DNA from: Pseudomonas shirazensis
Lineage (GTDB): Bacteria > Pseudomonadota > Gammaproteobacteria > Pseudomonadales > Pseudomonadaceae
Direction of reading: 5' to 3'
DNA length: 64,000 nucleotides
Assembly (NCBI RefSeq): GCF_014268785.2
Contig: NZ_JABWRD020000001.1
Location: 1,253,001 to 1,317,000 of the forward strand
Shown piece after piece: positions 27,389 to 35,270 of this stretch (positions are counted from its first letter, which is position 1; each line of letters opens with the position of its first letter). The notes beneath the pieces are model-generated. The model ran no database searches. It was not told the origin of the DNA and saw only the letters and a program-made list of their open reading frames with translations. The position numbers and the translations under genes are program-made.

Positions 27389-29037
27389 GCCTGGACAGCC
27401 GCCCAGCGCACATGGCAGACGGTAACCGGCAGGCCGTGTTCGCGGCAGAATTCGATCCAGCGCAGCTGATTGTCCTGGAGCCGATCGCCCGGTCCTTTGA
27501 CCTCGATCATGCGATAGCTGCCCTGCTCCGGCCAGAACTGAATCAGGTCAGGCATGCCTGTGCGGTTGTTGCGGATGTCCTGCAGCAAGCGCAGGAAGCA
27601 CTGTTTCAGATGCATTGCCGGCAGGCAGCTCAGGGCCAGTTCAAGCAGCTCCGCGGGCAGCATCGACCAGAACACGAACGGCGACTGCAGGCCATATTTG
27701 GCCTGATAACACGCGCGGATCAACTCGCCATGGCTGGCATCATCGAGCCGCCCCAGGCAGCTGTCGAACAGCGCGCTGCGGCGCTCGCGAAAGTCAGCGT
27801 CATGCAAGTCCTGCGGCGCGCTTTGAAACGGGTGAAAAAATGCCCCGGTCACGGGCGCGAAGATCGGTTCCCAGCACAGCAGCCCGAACAAGCTGTTGAA
27901 CAAGGTGTTCTCGACGTAGTGCACCGAGCCACCCTCCTGTGCCAGGTGCTCCTGCACGGCCCGCTCGACACCCAGCGCAGCCATCTCGGCGGGCAGTTCG
28001 AGTTCGAGGAGGGTAACCGCGCCAGCCCGCCGCCGCGGCGTCGATGGCCCGCCGAGCTTGCGCGCCAGACGCGGCAACATGCGCGCCAGGGCCTGCGTTT
28101 CGAGCGGGTTGGCAGGCGCACTGGCCATCTGCTCCGCAAGCGTATGCGCCCTGCTCCACTGCTCGCTGCGCTCGTGTACACGCACCTGGCGAATACGTGC
28201 CTCAGGGTGCCGGCTCTGCTCGTAGACCGCCAATGCCAGCTCCCATTCGGCCAGGCGTTCGCAATGCTGACCAACGCTGAACAACAACCGCGAGCGCCGC
28301 CGCGCCAGCCAGGGGTTGTCACTGTGCAGGCCATCGAGCTCCGCCAGCAAGGTTGCCGGCGCCTCGCCCTGCTCCAGGCGCTCGGCGCAGTGATGCAGGG
28401 CCATGGCCAGGTCGACTTCGGCACGTTTGCGCAGGGCGCGCGAGTCATCACTGAAGGGGACCTTCTCAAAGCGCAGCACGCCGGTATCGGCGAGCACGAA
28501 GTCTGACCAATCCTGATAGAGGTTGCCAAAAAACAGCAGGCGCAACCGATCACACAGCGGCTGCAATCGCCAGTGGATGACCTTCACGTCAAAGCCGGCG
28601 AACCATTGGGACAGCGGCTTTGGTTCCAGTTGCAGGGCTTGCAGCTGCAGCAGCAGATCAGCCTTGGCTGCTCGAGGCCTGGCCAATTGCGCGGCAAAGC
28701 ATGCTGCCAGTTCGTCCTTGCGCAGCAAGGCAAACAACTGCTCAAGGGTCAGAGGTGCGCGCTCGCAGATCCAACCCAGATCCACTAGCGGTCGCAGGGC
28801 TGAGTGGGCATCACCAATCTCGGCATAGGTCAGCTTGTCAGTGCGAAACAGCTCACCTTTGCGCATCACCATTCGTACCAGCAGCGCCTGAGCGGGCTGC
28901 GGCAGGCGCTCGAACGCAATCAGAAAAGTGTGCTCGGATTCATCGAGCAGATCGTGGTAACGCTGGGCGACCCACCCCAGCACCTGGCGAAAATTATGCA
29001 GGTAGTAGAGCGGATCATCGACGGAATGGGCAATCAC
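27385..29037 (-). CDS. fan1: FAN1-type structure-specific nuclease (VRR-NUC domain)
   Basis: The 550-aa protein ends in a VRR-NUC domain: PDLIQFWPEQ, then MIEVKGPGDRLQDNQLRWI, giving the PD...ExK...Q catalytic set. The N-terminal region (DDPLYYLHNFRQVLGWVAQRYHDLL) and central helical part match bacterial FAN1, which cuts flap and crosslinked DNA. I prefer GTG at 29037, where homology begins and where the gap to the upstream gene becomes 25 bases; a longer frame reaches 29112 but overlaps that gene with an unlikely cysteine-rich leader. Confidence 0.87.
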   Translation of the reverse strand: MIAHSVDDPLYYLHNFRQVLGWVAQRYHDLLDESEHTFLIAFERLPQPAQALLVRMVMRKGELFRTDKLTYAEIGDAHSALRPLVDLGWICERAPLTLEQLFALLRKDELAACFAAQLARPRAAKADLLLQLQALQLEPKPLSQWFAGFDVKVIHWRLQPLCDRLRLLFFGNLYQDWSDFVLADTGVLRFEKVPFSDDSRALRKRAEVDLAMALHHCAERLEQGEAPATLLAELDGLHSDNPWLARRRSRLLFSVGQHCERLAEWELALAVYEQSRHPEARIRQVRVHERSEQWSRAHTLAEQMASAPANPLETQALARMLPRLARKLGGPSTPRRRAGAVTLLELELPAEMAALGVERAVQEHLAQEGGSVHYVENTLFNSLFGLLCWEPIFAPVTGAFFHPFQSAPQDLHDADFRERRSALFDSCLGRLDDASHGELIRACYQAKYGLQSPFVFWSMLPAELLELALSCLPAMHLKQCFLRLLQDIRNNRTGMPDLIQFWPEQGSYRMIEVKGPGDRLQDNQLRWIEFCREHGLPVTVCHVRWAAVQA

Positions 29038-29062
29038 GGTACGGGTCAGGCAGCGGGGACAG

Positions 29063-30472
29063 CTACTGGTTATACATACAGATAGCCGATCCTGGCAAGC
29101 ACTCCTGATCAATGGTCGTCAGCTCATCGGCACTGCGCAGCAAGCACAGGGCCATGTCGCGTCGGGCCAGGTACTCCAGCATGCGCCTGGCGGGCTGCCC
29201 CACCTGCCGCCCATACACCGCACGCAACTGCACCAGGCTCATGCCGCTTGCCTCGACCAGCCAATGCAGGACGCCATCGGGGCATGTTTTGCCCAGCAGG
29301 GCCCGATGCAGGTAGGGCATGGCCACCAGCATCCCCGGATGATAGCACTCGATAAAGCTCACCAGGCCAGCACCGTGACCGGCAAATGGGGCATGCAGCA
29401 AACAGATCAACTGCTTCTCGGTCAGTTCCAGCACCTGCATCAGACGCGCTTGCGCCATTTCGTCGGCGGCCTGTTCTGTGCGTGGTTTAAGGCCCAGCCG
29501 CAGGTTTGCGCCCTTGACCCGACGCTGGACAATGCGCACGCGCAACTGGCGAAGCTGGGTCAAGGCATCCACCTCAAAACACACCGCCAGCGGTGGCAGA
29601 CACTCAGCCGCGACGAGGGGCGCTTTCAACAGCCGCTCGAGCTCAAGGTCTGCCGGCTTTTGATCGAGCAGGTCGCCAACTGCGATCACCTGCAAGGACG
29701 CACCATCGCTGCTATCAGTAGGCGCAAGCGCAGCTTGCGACGGCGTAGCGACAACGTCATGCAGCCAGGCCAGCGCCCTGATCAGGTAGGCGATATCCAG
29801 CGAGAGCGGGTGCAAGCCGGGCTCATCAGCCAGGCGCAAACAACGCCGGCACCACGCCAGGTAACGGTACCGCTGGCGGGGCGGCAGCAGGGTGATCAGT
29901 GCCAGTACGCCTTGCGCATCGCTCAGCACCTGGTTACACGCGCTGGCCATCTGCAAATGCAGGCGGCTGCCAAGCAGCGCCTCGGGCGCGCCGCCATTGA
30001 GATGACCAAACAGCAATAACGCATCGCGGGTCGGTATCCAGTCCGCGTGCTGTGTTTGCGGCCTGCGGCTGAAGGGCACCAGGTGCTGGCCCTGGATCAT
30101 CAGCAACTCCACGCGCGGATCGTCCTGCAGAAACAAGGTGCTGAAACACCGCTCGTGATAGTCCAGCACGGCCTCGCTGGCCGCCGGCAGCGAGGCAACC
30201 AGCACTTTCAGCCTGAACGTCTGCGGCGCACGCTGGGCGATGGTCAGCTGAGCTGCGCGCAGCGTGCTCAGCAACAAAGCGCTGTCACGGTCTGCGCCGT
30301 GAATCACCAGCAGTTGAAACTGGCCAAGACAGTCAACCCCTCCCGCTGCGACCATAAGCCGTTGAATCAGCAGCTGCATCGAAGCGCGCAGTGCTTGCGA
30401 CATATGCTCCATCAAGTGATCAAGCACTTGCGTGTAGACATATTCCAACGCTTCTTCATGGATATTGCTCAT
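29063..30472 (-). CDS. Hypothetical protein upstream of fan1, 469 aa
   Basis: I do not recognise a domain. The protein is mostly helical, without signal peptide or membrane helix. The opening (EEALEYVYTQVLDHLMEHMSQAL) and the repeated RRMLEYLARRDMALCLL-like end suggest a scaffold or DNA-associated protein. GGGAG lies eight bases before the ATG. It is the first gene of the run that continues into fan1 and the helicase, so a part in the same repair process is plausible. Confidence 0.7.
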   Translation of the reverse strand: MSNIHEEALEYVYTQVLDHLMEHMSQALRASMQLLIQRLMVAAGGVDCLGQFQLLVIHGADRDSALLLSTLRAAQLTIAQRAPQTFRLKVLVASLPAASEAVLDYHERCFSTLFLQDDPRVELLMIQGQHLVPFSRRPQTQHADWIPTRDALLLFGHLNGGAPEALLGSRLHLQMASACNQVLSDAQGVLALITLLPPRQRYRYLAWCRRCLRLADEPGLHPLSLDIAYLIRALAWLHDVVATPSQAALAPTDSSDGASLQVIAVGDLLDQKPADLELERLLKAPLVAAECLPPLAVCFEVDALTQLRQLRVRIVQRRVKGANLRLGLKPRTEQAADEMAQARLMQVLELTEKQLICLLHAPFAGHGAGLVSFIECYHPGMLVAMPYLHRALLGKTCPDGVLHWLVEASGMSLVQLRAVYGRQVGQPARRMLEYLARRDMALCLLRSADELTTIDQECLPGSAICMYNQ

Positions 30473-30982
30473 GACGGCACTCCCTGTTTCAGATCACTCA
30501 TCCTCGAACTACCAAGTATGGGTAATCTCACTGTGTCGATAAACTTTTGGGAAATTTCCCACAAGCAATTGCGAAACCATGGCTTAGTTGCTGAGCTTCA
30601 CATCCTCTAGGCGCAAGCGCTCGCTCGCCCCTCCTCCGGACCAGCGCCTGAGCGCCTGTGACTGCGGCGCGTGCTGTGAGCCTTGCAAGCTAATGAGTTC
30701 GTCCTGAGCGATTAACGTCACAGCTCTGGGAATAAACTCTTCATCCAAGAATTAACGAGAAAACCATCGGCAAGCAAGCACAACAATCAAGCAGCTCAAT
30801 CGTAAATTAGACGGGGAAGTTTCAGCGACAGGGTAAGCTGTAGGATATTTACTTAACACGTGTAGGATTTGTCCGAAGTAACGCTTTGATACGGAATTAG
30901 CCGCAATCAACAACAAAAAAGGGCCGCAATGCGGCCCTCTCAAAGGTGGGACTGATTACCGCCAGCCTGGCGGCAGCAGGTT
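30473..30982. other. 510-bp gap; possible decayed gene end at 30584-30748
   Basis: The gap holds the promoter side of the 30472 gene and the terminator at 30915-30937. On the minus strand 30584-30748 encodes 54 aa (TLIAQDELISLQGS, ASERLRLEDVKLSN) with protein-like composition but no ribosome site, so it may be the 3' remnant of a lost gene. Nothing else is evident. Confidence 0.3.
30915..30937 (-). terminator. Intrinsic terminator of the 30983 dehydrogenase gene
   Basis: On the minus strand GGGCCGC and GCGGCCC pair around three bases and six T follow, 46 bases after the stop. Confidence 0.85.
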
Positions 30983-32005
30983 TCAAACCTGGCCCATGTC
31001 CAGCACCACCCGGCCACCGCATGGGCACTCGTCCATGTAGCGATGAGCCTCGACCACCTGGCTGAACGGATACACCTTGATGATCTGCGGCGTCAGTAAC
31101 TGATCAGCCGTGAACTGGTTGATATCGCGTAGCGCGCGCTGCAAGGCAACCTGGTCCTGGCTGATACCCAGCTCCGGCTTGCCGATGAAGTTGCCGATGC
31201 AGTGCACGTAGAACTGGATGTTCTTCTGAAACGCAGCACACGCTGGGAATGGCGTCTGGTTGCCACCCTGCAAGCCATACAGCACCAGGCTGCCACGCGG
31301 CGCCAGAACATCGCCCAACAGCGACATTTGCGGCCCACCCAGGCCGTCGAGGACCATGTCCACGCCGCGCCCGTCGGTGTACTTGCCGATCTGCATGAGC
31401 AGATCCTGCTCCTCAGTGACGATGACTTTGTCAGCGCCCAGGCCCAGGAGGTATTCGCGCTGTTCCGGGTCCTTGGTTGCAGCAAACACCTTCAAGCCCA
31501 GCGCCTTGCCCAGCTGGACAAACGCCGGCCCGGCGCAATGGCTGGCATCAGTGACCAGCGCGGTCTGGCCGGCTTTGGCCCGCGCCAGATCAACGTAGGC
31601 GAAGTAGGCAATGAGCAAGGGCGTGTAATGCACGCTCGCTTCGACCGGAGAGAGAATGTCCGGGTAGCGGGTGATCGCCGTGCGCGGCAAGACGATAACG
31701 TCACCGTACACCGGATGATCATTGGCGCTGGTGGCCGGGAAGCTCGCTACCCGATCACCAACGGCTATATCGTCGACGCCAGCGCCTACTGCGGTGACCA
31801 CGCCGGCCATTTCCTGGCCGATGCCGGCTGGCAAGCGCGCCTTGGACGGTGCCAGGTTCTGCCGCCAGAGCACGTCATACCAGCTGACGCCAATCGCTTC
31901 GACGCGGATCTGCAGCTCGCCGGCAGCGGGCGACGGCGCGCCCTGCTCCTCGATGCGGAGCACATCGGCGGCGCCGAAGGAGTGGAATCGGATCATGCGG
32001 GACAT
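30983..32005 (-). CDS. Zinc-type alcohol dehydrogenase / quinone oxidoreductase-like MDR protein
   Basis: The 340-aa protein has the GroES-like N-terminal domain (GIGQEMAGVVTAVGAGV) and an NADPH-binding Rossmann domain (ASHCAGPAFVQLGKALGLKVFAATKD). It lacks the structural-zinc cysteine cluster, which places it nearer zeta-crystallin/quinone oxidoreductases. GAGG six bases before the ATG supports the start. It is divergent from the LysR gene at 32218 and so probably its target. Confidence 0.88.
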   Translation of the reverse strand: MSRMIRFHSFGAADVLRIEEQGAPSPAAGELQIRVEAIGVSWYDVLWRQNLAPSKARLPAGIGQEMAGVVTAVGAGVDDIAVGDRVASFPATSANDHPVYGDVIVLPRTAITRYPDILSPVEASVHYTPLLIAYFAYVDLARAKAGQTALVTDASHCAGPAFVQLGKALGLKVFAATKDPEQREYLLGLGADKVIVTEEQDLLMQIGKYTDGRGVDMVLDGLGGPQMSLLGDVLAPRGSLVLYGLQGGNQTPFPACAAFQKNIQFYVHCIGNFIGKPELGISQDQVALQRALRDINQFTADQLLTPQIIKVYPFSQVVEAHRYMDECPCGGRVVLDMGQV

Positions 32006-32217
32006 CGCATACCTCGCCTGTGTGAATCTCGTATTACCACGAACTTTATCCGGGCTTTCACCGTTAGACCATCAGTGGTGATTAATAGTCGACATGCCTG
32101 TCATTGATTGGGCCCCCTGCAAAATCGCAGATTGGCTCCCGGAAATCGGTGCAGGGTAACAGCCTTTGGCCGTAAGATTCACCCCTGCCCACCTCTGGCG
32201 ATAGGCTAAGCGCATCG

Positions 32218-33132
32218 ATGAACCGTAACGACCTGCGTCGTGTAGACCTCAACCTGCTGATCGTGTTCGAGACCCTCATGCACGAACGCAGCGTGACCCG
32301 CGCCGCCGAGAAGCTGTTCCTCGGCCAGCCCGCGATTAGCGCTGCGCTGTCGCGCCTGCGCAATCTGTTCGACGACCCGCTGTTCGTGCGTACCGGCCGC
32401 AGCATGGAGCCTTCGGCGCGTGCTCAGGAAATCTTCGCCCTGCTCTCCCCCGCGCTCGACTCGATCTCTACCGCCGTCAGTCGCGCCGCCGAGTTCGACC
32501 CGGCTACCAGCACCTCGGTGTTTCGCATTGGTTTGTCCGACGACGCCGAATTCGCCCTGCTGCCGCAGCTGCTCAAACGCATCCGCGCCGAGGCGCCAGG
32601 TATCGTGCTGGTGGTGCGCCGGGTCAACTACCTGTTGATGCCGACCCTGCTCGGGTCAGGCGAAATTTCGGTAGGCGTGAGCTATACCAGCGACCTCCCG
32701 GCTAACGCCAAGCGCAAGGTGCTGCGCCGCAGCAAGCCCAAGCTGCTGCGCGCGGACAGCATGCCCGGCAGCATCACCCTGGACGACTTCTGCGCCCGGC
32801 CGCATGCGTTGGTGTCGTTCGCTGGCGACCTGTCCGGGTTCATCGATGAAGCGCTGGATGAGATTGGCCGCAAGCGCCATGTGGTGCTGGCGGTGCCGCA
32901 GTTCAATGGGTTGGGGAGTTTGCTGGGCGGGACCGACATTGTTGCCACGGTTCCGGATTACACCGCCGCAGTGCTGACAGCAGGCGGTGGGTTGCGGGCC
33001 GAGGATCTGCCGATTGACGTGCAGAGCTTTGAGTTGCATATGGCCTGGCGTGGAGCGCAGGATAATGACCCTGCGGAGCGGTGGTTAAGGTCGCGGATAC
33101 AGATGTTCTTTGGCGACCCTGAGAGCCTTTAG
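32218..33132 (+). CDS. LysR family transcriptional regulator; island insertion site at its 3' end
   Basis: The 304-aa protein has the LysR helix-turn-helix (RVDLNLLIVFETLMHERSVTRAAEKLFLGQPAISAALSRLR) and a NodD/LeuO-like effector domain. It is divergent from the dehydrogenase gene 212 bases away, the usual LysR-target arrangement. The last codons (QMFFGDPESL) coincide with the left 17-bp repeat of the island at 33103-38399; a second version of this gene end, encoding QMFFGDPDSL, lies at the right edge. The present 3' end was therefore probably supplied by the element. Confidence 0.9.
   Translation: MNRNDLRRVDLNLLIVFETLMHERSVTRAAEKLFLGQPAISAALSRLRNLFDDPLFVRTGRSMEPSARAQEIFALLSPALDSISTAVSRAAEFDPATSTSVFRIGLSDDAEFALLPQLLKRIRAEAPGIVLVVRRVNYLLMPTLLGSGEISVGVSYTSDLPANAKRKVLRRSKPKLLRADSMPGSITLDDFCARPHALVSFAGDLSGFIDEALDEIGRKRHVVLAVPQFNGLGSLLGGTDIVATVPDYTAAVLTAGGGLRAEDLPIDVQSFELHMAWRGAQDNDPAERWLRSRIQMFFGDPESL
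33103..33119 (+). repeat. Left att-like direct repeat (attL)
   Basis: ATGTTCTTTGGCGACCC encodes MFFGDP near the LysR C-terminus and recurs exactly at 38383-38399. Confidence 0.85.
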
Positions 33133-33474
33133 GGGCTTCGCGCATGCTTGTTAGCTGATCATTCTGCGTTTTTCTAGCCTCAAAAAGCCATTTAGTTCCA
33201 GCTAATTGCTACATTTGGGGCATATTTGAGGGCATGCTTTGGATGGATTGAAAAGGATGCCCCCAACCGAAGATGCTCAGCGCTTTCGGTAATCTGCCAA
33301 CCACGCTGTTCCTCTTGGTGCCAAAGACTGTATTCGCAGTGATTTTTCGCTTTCCAGAGTGCTCCCGAGAGTAGGACCGCCGCTTAAGCTCACCACCTTC
33401 GAAAACCAGTCTGCTCCAACAGACCTGGCGCGTAGGATTATCGACGCTAACCAACGGCCAGAGATTACCGAGCC

Positions 33475-33684
33475 ATGAAACGCAAGCCGAAGCCCGGCCT
33501 CCCGCGGCTATTCGACAAGCCCAAGTACCGGGAGCGGGATGTCATCGAGCGTCTATTGGGCTGGCTGAAAGAGCACCGCCGGCTGGCCAAGCGTTACTGC
33601 AAACTCGCAACAAGTCATCTCGCCATGGTCACATTGGCCTGCTGCCGGCGATGTTTAAAACATCTCTCTTCGTACAGTGCCTAG
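33475..33684 (+). pseudogene. IS5-family transposase C-terminal remnant
   Basis: The 69-aa frame contains LFDKPKYRERDVIERLLGWL, then LAMVTLACCRRCLKHLSSYSA, the end of the DDE transposase of IS5-family elements including the catalytic-glutamate helix. The remaining three quarters of the gene are missing; upstream bases 33133-33474 show no frame I trust. It marks old insertion-sequence activity inside the island. Confidence 0.82.
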
Positions 33685-33825
33685 AACAAAGCTACAGCAG
33701 TATCGATGGCACTCGTTCGCTTGGACTGACTGAGTCAGCCTTGCGCTGACTGGTCGCCCAGCTCAAGGGCGTCACGGCGCGGTATCAGTGCCGCCCTACC
33801 CCGTCAGCGTGGAAGCGACAGCTGA

Positions 33826-34659
33826 TTAGACAAAGAAGACCCCGCCCTTCAACACCTCATCGAACGCTTCCAGCGTGCTGTCCCGCTGAAGTATCCGAAC
33901 TTGCCAGAGATAGAATGACCGAACCGCTTGGCCTTCAGAGGCCGGCACTTCGCGGTAGGCCGTTCCGCGCGACACCAAGGCTGCACCACAGGCCCCACTC
34001 AGCTGCGTCGGCCGCACCGGCCCCCAGCCCGCATTCCAATGGGAATAATCCGCAACCACTTGTTCGCCATCTAGGACCTCAAGCATACCGCCTTCTTGGC
34101 GCACCTCGATTTGAGCAGTCTGCACGAGAGTAGGCACAAATAATCTAGATGGATAGAGGTTCAGCTGCAGGTATCCCATGCGATCAAAGTCAACCCGTCC
34201 CGCCAAAGGCAAAGACGCCGACGGGTCTTCCAGAAGCTCATCAATAGGCATTCTACGCAGCCATATCTTTCCGTCGAGCGGCTTCGTAGGAACGCTCGAC
34301 AGCGTAGGCATGTCGTGCCAGTAGGTATCGATATGTACTGCCAAGTCCTGATCCGCCACCTCACGTTCACCGACCTGCAACCAACGCACCAGCGTTACCT
34401 CAACACAACGCCCCATCGTCATCTCTACGGGAGAGCTGAGCGCAACTAACTCATCGCCGGGCCGCTCGGCCGCAACGCGGTCGACGACACCTCGCAGGAT
34501 TTCCTCAATCACCTTTGAGTCCCCACTGAAGTCCCCCCGCATCAGCCCCCATGCGGGACGTGACGGACTCAGCGCAGCCAGCGCTGGATGAACGGGCAGT
34601 GCTTTAAGCGCGTAATGGCGAACGACGCCGGCCGGCAGCCCCCCCCAACTGTTCTGCAA
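33826..34659 (-). pseudogene. C-terminal part of frameshifted island gene of unknown function
   Basis: This frame continues the protein that starts at 35270: just after a run of eight G (plus strand C8, 34639-34646) the sequence LPAGVVRHYALKALPVHPALAALSP reads like a normal protein, while the other frame turns into unlikely sequence. One extra G (or two fewer) would join the two into about 511 aa. If made alone, translation could start at ATG 34542, where GGGGG stands close upstream. It is beta-rich near the end (VDFDRMGYLQLNLYPSRLFV). No domain is recognised. It may be a true break, a phase-variable tract or a sequencing error. Confidence 0.65.
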
Positions 34660-35270
34660 CCACCAAGGTTACGCAGATAGGCAGAAATCCCACGAAGGGC
34701 GGCACGACTCGAGTACGGCCCCACGAATCCTTCGCCCAGCGACTGCGCAAAGTGCCAGAAGTCCCCCTGCATGGGCGACTCAGGATAAGCCGTCTGGTTC
34801 TGAGTCCATTCGAACGCCATCTGGCGGACTAGCGGGAGCGAGGTCCGATTCTCTAGCCGGCTCAGATTCGTTCGTAAGTTCCTGGCCAGTTGCAGCCCCT
34901 GCATGCCATCGAAGTCAGCGGGGATCTCGAAGTCTGGAGGCGCCACTTTAAGGTCGACATCGAGCGCCTGCGCCTCAAAACCGAGGGCCTCTAAGAACAG
35001 GTTGGACAGCAGGGACGGTTTGGGTGTGCGCTTCAACAAGTCCAGATTGGCAACGTATCCGTCCACCGCCGCAGCAATCCAGAAAATGCAAAGCGCCTCG
35101 ACGACTTCCGCCTCAAGCTTGCACGAGTTCAGCAATCTCAGGAGCGCAGCCTCGGTTTCTGCCGCTGTGGCAGGGGCGCCCAGTCGTTTTGCCAACTCCT
35201 GCATTGTCCACCATCGGCCTGCAGGTATTGGCCATCCGAGACGAGCAATGAGAATTCGAAGATCGTCCAT
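34569..35270 (-). CDS. N-terminal part of frameshifted island gene of unknown function
   Basis: The frame gives 233 aa. It starts MDDLRILIARLGWPIPAGRW, followed by WTMQELAKRLG, which resembles a winged-helix element. The last 25 residues after the G8 tract look out of frame. The ATG shares its A with the TGA of the upstream 690-aa gene (TGATG) and has GGAGG just before it, so the two genes are translationally coupled. No catalytic motif is visible. It is part of the same gene as 33826-34659. Confidence 0.65.
   Translation of the reverse strand: MDDLRILIARLGWPIPAGRWWTMQELAKRLGAPATAAETEAALLRLLNSCKLEAEVVEALCIFWIAAAVDGYVANLDLLKRTPKPSLLSNLFLEALGFEAQALDVDLKVAPPDFEIPADFDGMQGLQLARNLRTNLSRLENRTSLPLVRQMAFEWTQNQTAYPESPMQGDFWHFAQSLGEGFVGPYSSRAALRGISAYLRNLGGCRTVGGGCRPASFAITRLKHCPFIQRWLR

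Noticed and set aside
29038..29112. Longer FAN1 start
   Set aside because: The extra 25 residues overlap the upstream gene and are cysteine-rich and unlike FAN1; GTG 29037 fits better.
33209..33454. Minus-strand frame of 81 codons next to the IS5 remnant
   Set aside because: No ribosome site, no homology recognised, and composition unlike its neighbours.
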